Shown: piece after piece, positions 50,505 to 59,344 of the stretch
How the letters are laid out: the number at the start of each line of letters is the position of its first letter
Numbering within the stretch: the first letter of the stretch is position 1
From: Acidicapsa ligni
GTDB lineage: Bacteria; Acidobacteriota; Terriglobia; Terriglobales; Acidobacteriaceae
Direction of reading: 5' to 3'
NCBI RefSeq assembly: GCF_025685655.1
Contig: NZ_JAGSYG010000007.1
Coordinates: 124,001 to 188,000 of the forward strand
Length of the DNA: 64,000 bases
Position numbers and translations under genes: made by a program
The notes under the pieces: generated by a model
Database searches by the model: none
Seen by the model: the letters and a program-made list of their open reading frames with translations, nothing else
Told to the model about the DNA's origin: nothing

Positions 50505-53168
50505 ATGAAATTGCGCCTCCTGCTTGTAGCGATAAGCCTTGTACTCCCGACGCTTCCGGTACTCGCTCAGCAGGAGTGCGCCGCAACACTCACTCCGCAA
50601 CAACTCGATCAGAAGATAGAAAACCTGATTGCACAAATGACTCCAGAGGAGCGCATCGCACAGTTACAGGATCGCGCGCCCGCGATCCCGCGGCTGCACA
50701 TCCCTGCATACAACTGGTGGAATGAGGGACTGCACGGTATCGCACGCAATGGCTACGCAACAGTCTTCCCACAAGCGATAGGCCTTGCTGCCACCTTCGA
50801 TCCAGACTTGCTGCAACAAGTCGGCAACGTCGTATCAACAGAAGCGCGCGCCAAGTTCAATTCGCACAGCGACGTCGATTCAGCACGCTATGCAGGTCTG
50901 ACCATCTGGTCCCCGAACATTAATATTTTTCGTGATCCACGTTGGGGACGCGGACAGGAAACCTACGGTGAAGATCCATATCTGACCGGCGAATTGGGAG
51001 CTCACTTTGTACGCGGCATCCAGGGGCCAGATGGCTTCTACCGCAAAGCCGACGCAACTCCAAAACACTTCGCAGTTCACAGTGGCCCGGAGTCCATCCG
51101 CGACGGCTTTAACTCCATCGTGAGCCAGCACGATCTCTCCGACACATATCTTCCAGCGTTTCGCCAGCTCTCGATCGAAGGCCACGCCGATGCAATGATG
51201 TGTTCCTACAATGCCATCAACGGCATCCCATCATGCGCCAACACCGCACTATTGCAAGATCGCGTACGCAACGTCTGGGGATTCAACGGCTACATTGTCT
51301 CCGATTGCGATGCAGTAGATGAGGTCACGGAATATCTGCACTACACAGCCGACCATGCCCACGGCGCTGCAGACTCACTCAAAGCAGGCACTGATCTGAA
51401 TTGCGGCAATGCCTACAGCCACCTCAATGAATCACTGAACCAACACCTCATAACGCTTCCCGATATTAACCGTGCGCTCCATCGTCTCCTGCTCGCGCGT
51501 TTACGCCTGGGAATGCTGCAGCCAGCGGACTGCTCTCCTTATTCAAAGATCTCATCGAATGAAATCGATACAGAAGATCACCGTGCTATTGCACTCCGCG
51601 CAGCCGAAGAGTCAATCGTTCTTCTCCGCAACAACACGACGACGGATACATCAACACCTACTCCTCTGCTGCCACTCAACCTGCACGGAAAACGCATCGC
51701 GGTCATTGGCCCCACTGCAGATATGCTCGCAACAATCGAAGCCAACTACCACGGCACAACCCGCAATACACAAACCCTTCTCGAAGAGTTAAGGCATTGG
51801 CTGCCCCAGAACGCGATCATCACCTACGCGCAGGGAAGCACACTCGCGCAAGGTGTCAGCGTCCCAATCGCCTCAACAGCCTTCGTTGGCAACGGTCTTC
51901 ACGCCGAATATTTCCCGACTCCCGACCTCACCGGAAAACCGGCTTTCACACGCAGCGATTCCCGCATAGATTTCGATTTCGATCACATCTCACCTGCCGC
52001 TCAATCTCTCGCTGCACAGCCCGGCACGGCCTATTCAATACGTTGGACCGGCTCACTCATTCCGCCTGCTCCAGGCACATATAAATTACACGTCGCAGTC
52101 GACCGCTGCTTCGACTGCAAAGGCCACGATGCCTATCGTCTCTTGATCGACAAACAGCTAGTGCTCTCAGATGATGGGACAAAAGAACACGTCCCCGACT
52201 CGCTATCCGTGAATTGGCAAGACACACACGCTCATACAATCCAACTTGAACTGCTGCATACCGGTGAAGATCAAGGCATTCATCTCGAATGGGAAGCACC
52301 CGCAGAGGCGCAACTCGCGGAGAGCTTGCACATAGCAAAAGATGCCGACATCCTCCTCGCACTGGTTGGATTATCGCCGGCATTAGAAGGCGAAGCGCTG
52401 AGAATTAAAATCCCCGGCTTCGACGGTGGCGATCGCACCGACCTTAGTCTGCCCGAGGCCCAACGCAAGCTACTATCGGAACTGGCAAAACTTCATAAGC
52501 CAATGGTTATCGGCATCACATCCGGCAGTGCAGTCTCAACCGCCTCCATCATCTCGAACATGACCGTACCCATTGCCCTGCTTCAATTGTGGTATCCCGG
52601 CGAAGAAGGTGGCCATGCCCTGGCCAACATCCTGAGTGGCAGCATCTCTCCCTCCGGTCATCTTCCCGTCACCATCTATCGATCCATCGAAGACCTGCCC
52701 GCCTTCACGGATTACTCTATGTCTAACCGCACCTATCGGTACTTCGATCGACCAGTAGAGTTCCCCTTTGGCTTTGGATTGAGCTACTCCTCATTCCAAT
52801 ATTCCGCCGCAGCCCCATCGACAAAAACTCTGCGCGCCGGGCAATCCCTTCAGGTTCAAGCAAAGGTTACGAACACCGGCCACATCGCCAGTGACGAAGT
52901 TGCCGAGCTATACCTGATTCCTCCGCAAGGCAGCGGAGCGCCGCGGCTCACGCTCCAGGGCATGCAGCGCATACACCTCAATCCTGGGGAGTCGCGTTCC
53001 TTGAACTTCATGCTGACTCAGCGCCAGTTGAGCCTCGTCGACACAGATGGGATAAGAGCGGTACGCCCAGGCTCATATAAAGTTTTCATCGGAGATGCCC
53101 AACCGAAAGACTTGACTACCGATGGAACCAGCTTCGAGATCACCGGCGAAGCCATCCAGAAGCCCTGA
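50505..53168 (+). CDS. GH3 beta-glycosidase with inserted PA14 domain (beta-xylosidase-like)
   Basis: This protein has 887 residues from the ATG at 50505, with a signal peptide (LLVAISLVLPTLPVLAQ). The GH3 barrel has KHFAVHSGPES and the nucleophile loop YIVSDCDA with D267. A PA14 domain (about 463-598, GLHAEYFPTPDLTG to GIHLEWEAP) interrupts the second domain, and a fibronectin III-like end (EVAELYLIPP) follows. PA14-bearing GH3 proteins of this size include beta-xylosidases. The Xanthomonas N-glycan cluster uses a GH3 to remove core beta-1,2-xylose, and the company of GH125 and GH92 here fits that role. Beta-glucosidase remains possible. Confidence 0.88.
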   Translation: MKLRLLLVAISLVLPTLPVLAQQECAATLTPQQLDQKIENLIAQMTPEERIAQLQDRAPAIPRLHIPAYNWWNEGLHGIARNGYATVFPQAIGLAATFDPDLLQQVGNVVSTEARAKFNSHSDVDSARYAGLTIWSPNINIFRDPRWGRGQETYGEDPYLTGELGAHFVRGIQGPDGFYRKADATPKHFAVHSGPESIRDGFNSIVSQHDLSDTYLPAFRQLSIEGHADAMMCSYNAINGIPSCANTALLQDRVRNVWGFNGYIVSDCDAVDEVTEYLHYTADHAHGAADSLKAGTDLNCGNAYSHLNESLNQHLITLPDINRALHRLLLARLRLGMLQPADCSPYSKISSNEIDTEDHRAIALRAAEESIVLLRNNTTTDTSTPTPLLPLNLHGKRIAVIGPTADMLATIEANYHGTTRNTQTLLEELRHWLPQNAIITYAQGSTLAQGVSVPIASTAFVGNGLHAEYFPTPDLTGKPAFTRSDSRIDFDFDHISPAAQSLAAQPGTAYSIRWTGSLIPPAPGTYKLHVAVDRCFDCKGHDAYRLLIDKQLVLSDDGTKEHVPDSLSVNWQDTHAHTIQLELLHTGEDQGIHLEWEAPAEAQLAESLHIAKDADILLALVGLSPALEGEALRIKIPGFDGGDRTDLSLPEAQRKLLSELAKLHKPMVIGITSGSAVSTASIISNMTVPIALLQLWYPGEEGGHALANILSGSISPSGHLPVTIYRSIEDLPAFTDYSMSNRTYRYFDRPVEFPFGFGLSYSSFQYSAAAPSTKTLRAGQSLQVQAKVTNTGHIASDEVAELYLIPPQGSGAPRLTLQGMQRIHLNPGESRSLNFMLTQRQLSLVDTDGIRAVRPGSYKVFIGDAQPKDLTTDGTSFEITGEAIQKP

Positions 53169-53187
53169 TAGCTAAGCTGTTGTCTCT

Positions 53188-53973
53188 TTAAACGCGAACC
53201 ACTTTCACGCCTCGGCTGGTAAAAAGAGCCACATCCTCATCCGTCGCACCAGTATCGGTGATAAGAAGATGTACATCACTGACCGGGCAGATAAACGCAG
53301 GACTCACCGCGCCCAGCTTGCTCGAATCCGCAACAACAATCACCTGTTTCGACTGCTTCAACATTTTTCGAAACACCAGTGCTTCATCCGCCTCAAGTGT
53401 CGTCGCACCACGCTCGGTATCAAAACCAATCACACTCAGAAAAACCTTGTCCATATAAACGTCATTGAGAAAACTCAACGCCGCATTACCCGTCAGCGAG
53501 AACGACCATGCCCAGGACACTGCGCCACCCGTCAGATAAGTTCGAATTCCGGGCTGATTGCAAAGCTCCATTCCGATATTGATCGCGTTCGTAACCACCT
53601 GCAGATGATGCCGGTGCCGCAGGCTGCGTCCAACCAGAGTTGCCGTGGTGCCCGCGGTCAGCCCGATCGTCTCATGCTCTTGAATTAGTTCCGCTGCCGC
53701 CAGACCAATTCGGCGCTTCTCTTCCGCATACCGCTGTTCGCGAGCCTGGAAAGAGCGATCATACCGAAAAGGCTCATACAACAGCGGCTCGACGAGTGTC
53801 GCTCCGCCATGCGTTCTGCGAATGAGCCCACGATTTTCCAGCAAAACCAGATCTCGCCGAATACTTGGCGCGGAAGACCCAACTTCGTTCAAAATCTCTT
53901 CAATAGAAGCTGCTCCCTCTCGGAGCAGGAACTTCATGATCTTTTCGGCGCGACCGTTCAGTTCTGTGGGCAT
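53188..53973 (-). CDS. DeoR-family sugar-catabolism regulator, paralogue 2
   Basis: This protein is about 261 residues starting MPTELNGRAEKIM at 53973; the frame extends to 54069 through the control region. It is very similar to the DeoR at 45580: EILNEVGSSAPSIRRDLVLL, IRRTHGGATLVEPLLYEPFR, GLTAGTTATLVGRSL. It is divergent from the SIS-domain gene, with a TGATCA pair between them, as expected for an autoregulated repressor of neighbouring catabolic genes. Confidence 0.93.
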   Translation of the reverse strand: MPTELNGRAEKIMKFLLREGAASIEEILNEVGSSAPSIRRDLVLLENRGLIRRTHGGATLVEPLLYEPFRYDRSFQAREQRYAEEKRRIGLAAAELIQEHETIGLTAGTTATLVGRSLRHRHHLQVVTNAINIGMELCNQPGIRTYLTGGAVSWAWSFSLTGNAALSFLNDVYMDKVFLSVIGFDTERGATTLEADEALVFRKMLKQSKQVIVVADSSKLGAVSPAFICPVSDVHLLITDTGATDEDVALFTSRGVKVVRV

Positions 53974-54062
53974 ACCTGAGGATTCTACCTGTGGGCAAGT
54001 GCTTACCACTACGACTTTCGCACGGCAAGATGCTTCCAGTTTAGGAAAAAGGCGCAGGTGTT

Positions 54063-54087
54063 TGATCAATTTGCCTTATTATGATCA
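54063..54087. promoter_or_regulatory. Paired TGATCA-N13-TGATCA site
   Basis: TGATCA at 54063 and 54082, again 19 bp apart, in the 165-bp space between deoR paralogue 2 and the SIS-domain gene. A third variant TGATCT is at 54093. Confidence 0.5.
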
Positions 54088-54138
54088 TTAGCTGATCTAT
54101 TCTTCGCCCAAGCGAAGCAGCCGGAGGTTCATACCGGG

Positions 54139-55254
54139 ATGCGTCAATTTCCACATGCCATGTTGCGCGAAATCTACGAACAACCCGACGCCATCCGTCG
54201 CACGCTTGCAATGTACGTAGAAGGCACAAGCCTCAAAGCGGAAGCATGGGCGCCCGTAGCCGCATGGGCTAACGCAGGCGGCGAAGTGTTGATCGCAGCC
54301 AGCGGCTCCAGCCGCCACTCCGGCCTTTGCGCCGAGGTCACACTTGAAGATCTCTCTGGCCTCGCCGTCGATGTGGAATATGCCAGCGAATACAGTTGCC
54401 GCGGCAGCGAAGAAACCCGTCATCCCTCCGTCATCGTGATCTCCCAGTCCGGTGAGACCTCAGACACGCTCGCAGCCCTGCGCGAAGCACAGAGCCGCGG
54501 ACAAAGGACCCTCGCCATCACCAATGTGGCCACTTCATCCATGGCCCGCGAAGCAACCGTTTCACTGCCCCTGGGTGCCGGCAAAGAATTCGCAATCCCT
54601 GCAACCAAAAGCTTCACCTGCCAGCTCGTCGTTCTTTATTTGCTCGCTCTCAATGAGGGCTTGCGCCGCGGCAGTCTCAGTGAAGCAACCGTCGCCGCAC
54701 ACCTGGCCGAGCTCCAGGCGCTTCCCGATCAACTCGACGCACAACTCGAAGCCTGGGAGAAAGACATCGAAGCCCTGGCGCATAAGTACCGCAACGCTTC
54801 AACATTCCTGTATCTGGGCCGCGGAGTCCACTATCCCATCGCTCGTGAAGGCGCTCTCAAGCTCAAAGAGGCCTCGTACGTACATGCCGAGGGCTATCCT
54901 TCCGGCGAACTCAAGCACGGCCCCAATGCACTCGTCAGCGACCGCGTACCCGTCGTAATTGTCGCTACGGTCGATCGCAATCTGGAAGCCTCGCGTGTTC
55001 GTTATGAGAAGACATTACAGTTGCTCGCCGACCTGCAAACCCAGGGTGCTACCGTGATCGCCGTCGCCAATACCGGGGATGCAGACGTCGCCCGCCTCGT
55101 ATCCGATTGCATCTACGTCGAGCCTCTCTCCGAACACATCTTCCCCGTTTCGGAAGTTATCCCGTTTCAGATATTCTCCTACTTCATGGCACTCGAACAT
55201 GGCGTAGATGTCGACCGCCCCCGCAATCTCTCTAAAGCAGTCATCGAAGCCTGA
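54139..55254 (+). CDS. SIS-domain aminosugar-phosphate isomerase/deaminase (GlmS-like, NagB-II type)
   Basis: This 371-residue protein contains two SIS domains and no glutaminase half. Domain 1 has IAASGSSRHSGLCAE and ISQSGETSDTLAAL. Domain 2 has YLGRGVHYPIAREGALKLKE, ASYVHAEGYPSGELKHGP and the C-terminal DRPRNLSKAV. This is the layout of NagB-II/AgaS/FrlB-type enzymes, which deaminate glucosamine-6-phosphate or related sugars. In the locus it would convert GlcNAc-derived phosphate after deacetylation, but no deacetylase (NagA) or kinase is visible in the window. Cytosolic. Confidence 0.88.
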   Translation: MRQFPHAMLREIYEQPDAIRRTLAMYVEGTSLKAEAWAPVAAWANAGGEVLIAASGSSRHSGLCAEVTLEDLSGLAVDVEYASEYSCRGSEETRHPSVIVISQSGETSDTLAALREAQSRGQRTLAITNVATSSMAREATVSLPLGAGKEFAIPATKSFTCQLVVLYLLALNEGLRRGSLSEATVAAHLAELQALPDQLDAQLEAWEKDIEALAHKYRNASTFLYLGRGVHYPIAREGALKLKEASYVHAEGYPSGELKHGPNALVSDRVPVVIVATVDRNLEASRVRYEKTLQLLADLQTQGATVIAVANTGDADVARLVSDCIYVEPLSEHIFPVSEVIPFQIFSYFMALEHGVDVDRPRNLSKAVIEA

Positions 55255-55259
55255 TACTA

Positions 55260-55298
55260 CCCCTCTATGAGCCTATATTGGCGTAGCTCATAGAGGGG
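55260..55298 (+). terminator. Hairpin after the SIS-domain gene
   Basis: CCCCTCTATGAGC (55260-55272) and GCTCATAGAGGGG (55286-55298), a 13-bp perfect stem 6 bp after the stop codon. Confidence 0.75.
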
Positions 55299-55310
55299 CA
55301 AAACCTCTCC

Positions 55311-55336
55311 TGATCGATAGATCGCCAGCCTGATCA
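55311..55336. promoter_or_regulatory. TGATCG-N14-TGATCA, variant of the paired site
   Basis: Half-sites start 20 bp apart, one base more than the other pairs, with one mismatch. The site lies 122 bp upstream of the MFS gene. Confidence 0.35.
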
Positions 55337-55457
55337 TCTTGCCATATAATGCTCACAAGCTGAATCCAGCCAAACTCTCCAGGGCCTGCCTGCAACGGCT
55401 CTTTGTTTTTTGAATATAGTCATTACCTCGGATCGACTTTCTTCGGAGGATTGCCCA

Positions 55458-57137
55458 TTGTCTGCGAATGCCCGCAACAGAGTGCTCTATGGCAGGTTTC
55501 TACTTTTCATCGCAGGCTTGGGTGGTCTTCTCTACGGCATTGATGTAGGCATTATTGCCGCCGCTTTGTTGTATCTCAATAAGACGATCAATCTTTCCAT
55601 CGAACAAACTTCCCTTCTCGTAGCCGCAGTGCTCGGCGGAGGTACAGTTTCTTCCCTGGTCGCGGGCTTCTTCGCCGATTGGTTCGGTCGCAAGAAAATG
55701 ATGATCGTCAGCGGCTTTATGTTCGTGGTGAGCGTAGGCCTGATCGTTGTCTCGCAGGGATTCGTATCGCTTTTCGTCGGTCGCCTGCTGCAAGGCATGA
55801 GTGGAGGAGTCATCGCAGTCGTTGTGCCCCTCTACCTCGCTGAATGTCTAAGCTCCAAACGTCGCGGAAGCGGCACGGCAATCTTCCAGTTCATGCTCAC
55901 CTTTGGTATCGTCGTCGCCGCGCTTACTGGCTTCTTCTATACCCGCCAGGCAGAGGCCGCCATCACAGCCGCTGCAGGCAATCAGGAATTGATCAGACTC
56001 GCCCAGAACCACGCCTGGCGCGGAATGTTTCTCTCCGTTATCTATCCCGGAATCATCTTTTTTCTCGGATCTTTTTTCCTGAGCGAAACACCCCGATGGC
56101 TCATTCGCCGTGGCAAAGTAGACGCAGCCAGGGCAGCCCTGTTGCGCTCTGTTTCGCCCGAAGAGGCTGAAATCGAGATGCGCGAAATGCAGGCGCTTAT
56201 TCTCGAAAACAAAAAAGAACAAACCTCCGGTTCGCTGTTCAAGCGTAAGTATGTCTGGCCATTCCTGCTCGCCTGCATCATTCTCTCGCTGAATCAAACC
56301 ACCGGCATTAACTCCGTAATGGCATACCTGGTGATCATTCTCAAGCAGGCTGGCATGACCGCCAGTCACGCTACGCAAGGGGATGTTGTCGTCAAGGTGT
56401 TGAATTGCGTTATGACAATTATCGGTGTCGCGCTGGTAGATAGAAAAGGACGTAAGTTCCTGCTCAATCTCGGCACAGCTGGCATTGTTATCGCGTTTCT
56501 TGCCGGCGGAATTGTCTTCCATAGTTTTGAATCGCAAAAACGAGATGTGCTGAGCCGCGTACAAACCTCTGTCGCAAACAACGCGCTCACCATACCCATA
56601 AACGAATCCACGCTAGGCCCGGCGGAAAATGGACGTCCGATGGCCCTGACCGTCCTTTACTCGACTGGCTCCGGCAACAAGGTAGCCACTGTACTGAGCA
56701 ACGATCCCGTTCCGGTTCTGACCATCCCTGCAGATACAACGGCGACATCTCCGCTCGTTATCAAGCGCGCTCAGTATGGGCCAGTACCCACGGAAACAAC
56801 CGGCTGGCTCATCACCATCTGTCTCGCCTTGTTTATTACTTCTTATTCCTTCGGCCCCGGTGTTGTAGTCTGGCTCATGCTTTCAGAGCTCATGCCCACG
56901 CGCATTCGCGCCATGGGCATGGGTATCGCTCTGTTGCTCAATCAAGGCATCTCCACACTCATAGCCGGAGTCTTCCTGCCAGTTGTAGGCAACTATGGCT
57001 ACTTCGCCATGTTCTTTTTCTGGGCAGGCTGCACCACGCTTTACTTCCTGACCTCAGCATTCCTGGTTCCAGAGACCAAGGGCAAGTCACTTGAAGAGAT
57101 AGAGATGTATTTCGAACGAAACAGCGTAAAGGCATAA
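55458..57137 (+). CDS. MFS sugar porter
   Basis: This protein is about 559 residues with 12 membrane segments. TTG at 55458 is chosen as start because GGAGGA ends 7 bases before it; an in-frame TTG at 55410 has no such site. Sugar-porter signatures are FFADWFGRKKMM after helix 2, GRLLQGMSGGVIAVVVPLYL, the second-half DRKGRKFLL and the C-terminal VPETKGKSLEEIE. An unusual soluble insert of roughly 75 residues (around 360-440) separates helices 9 and 10. It probably imports a released monosaccharide. Confidence 0.9.
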   Translation: MSANARNRVLYGRFLLFIAGLGGLLYGIDVGIIAAALLYLNKTINLSIEQTSLLVAAVLGGGTVSSLVAGFFADWFGRKKMMIVSGFMFVVSVGLIVVSQGFVSLFVGRLLQGMSGGVIAVVVPLYLAECLSSKRRGSGTAIFQFMLTFGIVVAALTGFFYTRQAEAAITAAAGNQELIRLAQNHAWRGMFLSVIYPGIIFFLGSFFLSETPRWLIRRGKVDAARAALLRSVSPEEAEIEMREMQALILENKKEQTSGSLFKRKYVWPFLLACIILSLNQTTGINSVMAYLVIILKQAGMTASHATQGDVVVKVLNCVMTIIGVALVDRKGRKFLLNLGTAGIVIAFLAGGIVFHSFESQKRDVLSRVQTSVANNALTIPINESTLGPAENGRPMALTVLYSTGSGNKVATVLSNDPVPVLTIPADTTATSPLVIKRAQYGPVPTETTGWLITICLALFITSYSFGPGVVVWLMLSELMPTRIRAMGMGIALLLNQGISTLIAGVFLPVVGNYGYFAMFFFWAGCTTLYFLTSAFLVPETKGKSLEEIEMYFERNSVKA

Positions 57138-57196
57138 GCCCGAACAGCACATGCATGATAACGAGAGGCTCGCATAACGGGCCGGAGACAAGCGAA

Positions 57197-59308
57197 ATGT
57201 CGAACACCTGCAAGACATCTGTTGTACTTCGCCATGGTTTTGTGAAAACGCTCTGCCTCAGCGCAGGGCTCTGCCTGCTAATCGCCCCCGCAACCGGCGC
57301 CTTCGCTGAAACTCACCTGCTGCCGCAGCCTCGCGAACTCCACCTCTCCGGCAAAATCGACACGCCGGAAAAAGTCGAAGTCCGCGTTCCCGGCCACGAT
57401 GCCGAGGACGAATTCGCCGCGAGAACCATCACCAAAGAAGCTCCGGTAAGCGGCAAGCAAGGTTATCCGGTAACCATCCTTCGCGCAGACTCCAGCAAAG
57501 CTCACGACATCCTATCCGAAGAGAAATTGACCTTTGCGCCGGAGATGACAGACCAGGGCTACATCCTGGTCATCCGCACAAAAGAGGCATTTATCATTGG
57601 ATCAACCAGTGCAGGAGTTTTTTATGGCGCGCAGACCCTCCGCCAGCTCCTGACCACGAGCGATCCTCAATCCGGACTGCCCACAGGAACGATCCGCGAC
57701 TGGCCTGCAATGAAGTATCGCGGCATGGATGATGACCTCTCGCGCGGTCCAGTACCAACTCTCGAGTTTCAGAAGCACCAGATCGAAATCTTTGCCTCGG
57801 TGAAGATGAATATCTACTCACCCTATATCGAACACACGCTCGCCTATGACAAAGCGCCAATGGCCGCTCCGCGCGGAGGAGCACTGACGCGCGCCGACGT
57901 AGCCGAGTTAGTCAAGTTCGCCACGCAATATCACGTCACAGTGGTCCCCGAGCAGGAAGCCTTCGGACATCTCCATCATGTTTTGAAATATGAGTTGTAC
58001 AAAGACGACGCAGAAACCCCGCATGGATTTGTCCTTGCTCCAGGTCAGTCTGGAACACTGCCGCTAATCCACGACTGGTTCACCCAGATCGCCGAAGAGT
58101 TCCCTTCTCCCTTCATCCACATCGGCGCTGATGAAACATTCGATCTCGGCCTTGGTCGCACCAAAGATCAAGTTCAAAAGAATGGCCTCGGACCGACCTA
58201 CGTACAATTCCTCGCTTCAATCGACAAAGAGCTTGCGCCTCTCCATCGTCGTCTACTTTTCTGGGGAGACATCGGCGGCAGCGATCCCAAAGCCGTCGCA
58301 GGCCTTCCAAAAGATATGATCGCGATTCCGTGGGTCTATGACCCTGAGAAGAGCTATGACCAGTACATCAAGCCCTTCGCCGACAACGGCATTGAAACCT
58401 GGGTTGCCCCCGGCGTCGCCAACTGGAACCTGGTCTACCCCGACAACTCCATCTCGCTACCCAACATTCAAGGATTCGCCCGCGACGGCCAGCGTCTCGG
58501 CAGCACCGGCCTCCTGACAACAGTCTGGAACGACGATGGCGACGGTCTCTTCAACGAAGACTGGTACGGCGTACTCTTTACCTCCGCAGCAGGTTGGCAG
58601 CCAGGAGAGGCCTCAATCCCTGCCTACAAAGCCGTCTATGGACCAATCCTCCATGAAGACTTCAGCGGCAAGATCAACCAGGCACAGGAAGAGCTGATTG
58701 CAGCCAACGCAGTCTTCGGCAAAGCCAAGGTCGATATGAATTCGAACGACCTCTTCTGGATGGATCCCTGGAGCGCCGAAGGTCAGGTTATCTCAACCAA
58801 ATTGCGCCCCTACAATTCCGAGCTTCGAGAACACGCAGAGCGCGCCGTAGTCCTGCTCACCGAGGTCCGCACCGCCAATCCACATCTCAAAGAAATGGCT
58901 GCCGTAGAAGCCATGGACCTTGGAGCTCGCCGTCTCGATTTGATCGGAATGAAGTTCCAGTACGGCGACGAAATGCAGCACTTCTACGCAACCGTATACA
59001 AGCGTCAGCACGATATGGACCACTCCAGTGTGCTCGACAACTCCCTCTACGCCATCAGCAGCAACAATGGCCGCTGCCAGGATCTGCGCGATGCCTACTC
59101 CGCAATCAAGGATCAGTATCGCGAAGTATGGCTCGCCGAAAATCGTCCCTATTGGCTCGGCAATGTGATGGTTCGCTTCGATCTGGAGATGCAGCGCTGG
59201 CAACAACGCGGATATGCTTTCGCAACCGTGATTCGCAGCTTTGACAACAACAAGGGACTGCCGCCCGCTGAGACTTTTGGCATGCCTGCGGTCGAGGCTG
59301 CACAATAG
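57197..59308 (+). CDS. GH20 beta-N-acetylhexosaminidase
   Basis: This protein has about 703 residues from the ATG at 57197; an in-frame ATG at 57155 lacks a ribosome-binding site. A signal peptide is present (CLSAGLCLLIAPATGAFAE). The GH20b N-terminal domain (HLLPQPRELHLSG) precedes the barrel, whose Asp-Glu pair is in FIHIGADETF (about D312-E313). The usual HxGGDE has alanine in place of the second glycine. The C-terminal 180 residues are helical and unassigned. Expected to remove beta-linked GlcNAc antennae. Confidence 0.88.
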   Translation: MSNTCKTSVVLRHGFVKTLCLSAGLCLLIAPATGAFAETHLLPQPRELHLSGKIDTPEKVEVRVPGHDAEDEFAARTITKEAPVSGKQGYPVTILRADSSKAHDILSEEKLTFAPEMTDQGYILVIRTKEAFIIGSTSAGVFYGAQTLRQLLTTSDPQSGLPTGTIRDWPAMKYRGMDDDLSRGPVPTLEFQKHQIEIFASVKMNIYSPYIEHTLAYDKAPMAAPRGGALTRADVAELVKFATQYHVTVVPEQEAFGHLHHVLKYELYKDDAETPHGFVLAPGQSGTLPLIHDWFTQIAEEFPSPFIHIGADETFDLGLGRTKDQVQKNGLGPTYVQFLASIDKELAPLHRRLLFWGDIGGSDPKAVAGLPKDMIAIPWVYDPEKSYDQYIKPFADNGIETWVAPGVANWNLVYPDNSISLPNIQGFARDGQRLGSTGLLTTVWNDDGDGLFNEDWYGVLFTSAAGWQPGEASIPAYKAVYGPILHEDFSGKINQAQEELIAANAVFGKAKVDMNSNDLFWMDPWSAEGQVISTKLRPYNSELREHAERAVVLLTEVRTANPHLKEMAAVEAMDLGARRLDLIGMKFQYGDEMQHFYATVYKRQHDMDHSSVLDNSLYAISSNNGRCQDLRDAYSAIKDQYREVWLAENRPYWLGNVMVRFDLEMQRWQQRGYAFATVIRSFDNNKGLPPAETFGMPAVEAAQ

Positions 59309-59344
59309 TAATGTGAAGTTTAGTTGAAAAGGGGAAAATCAGGA

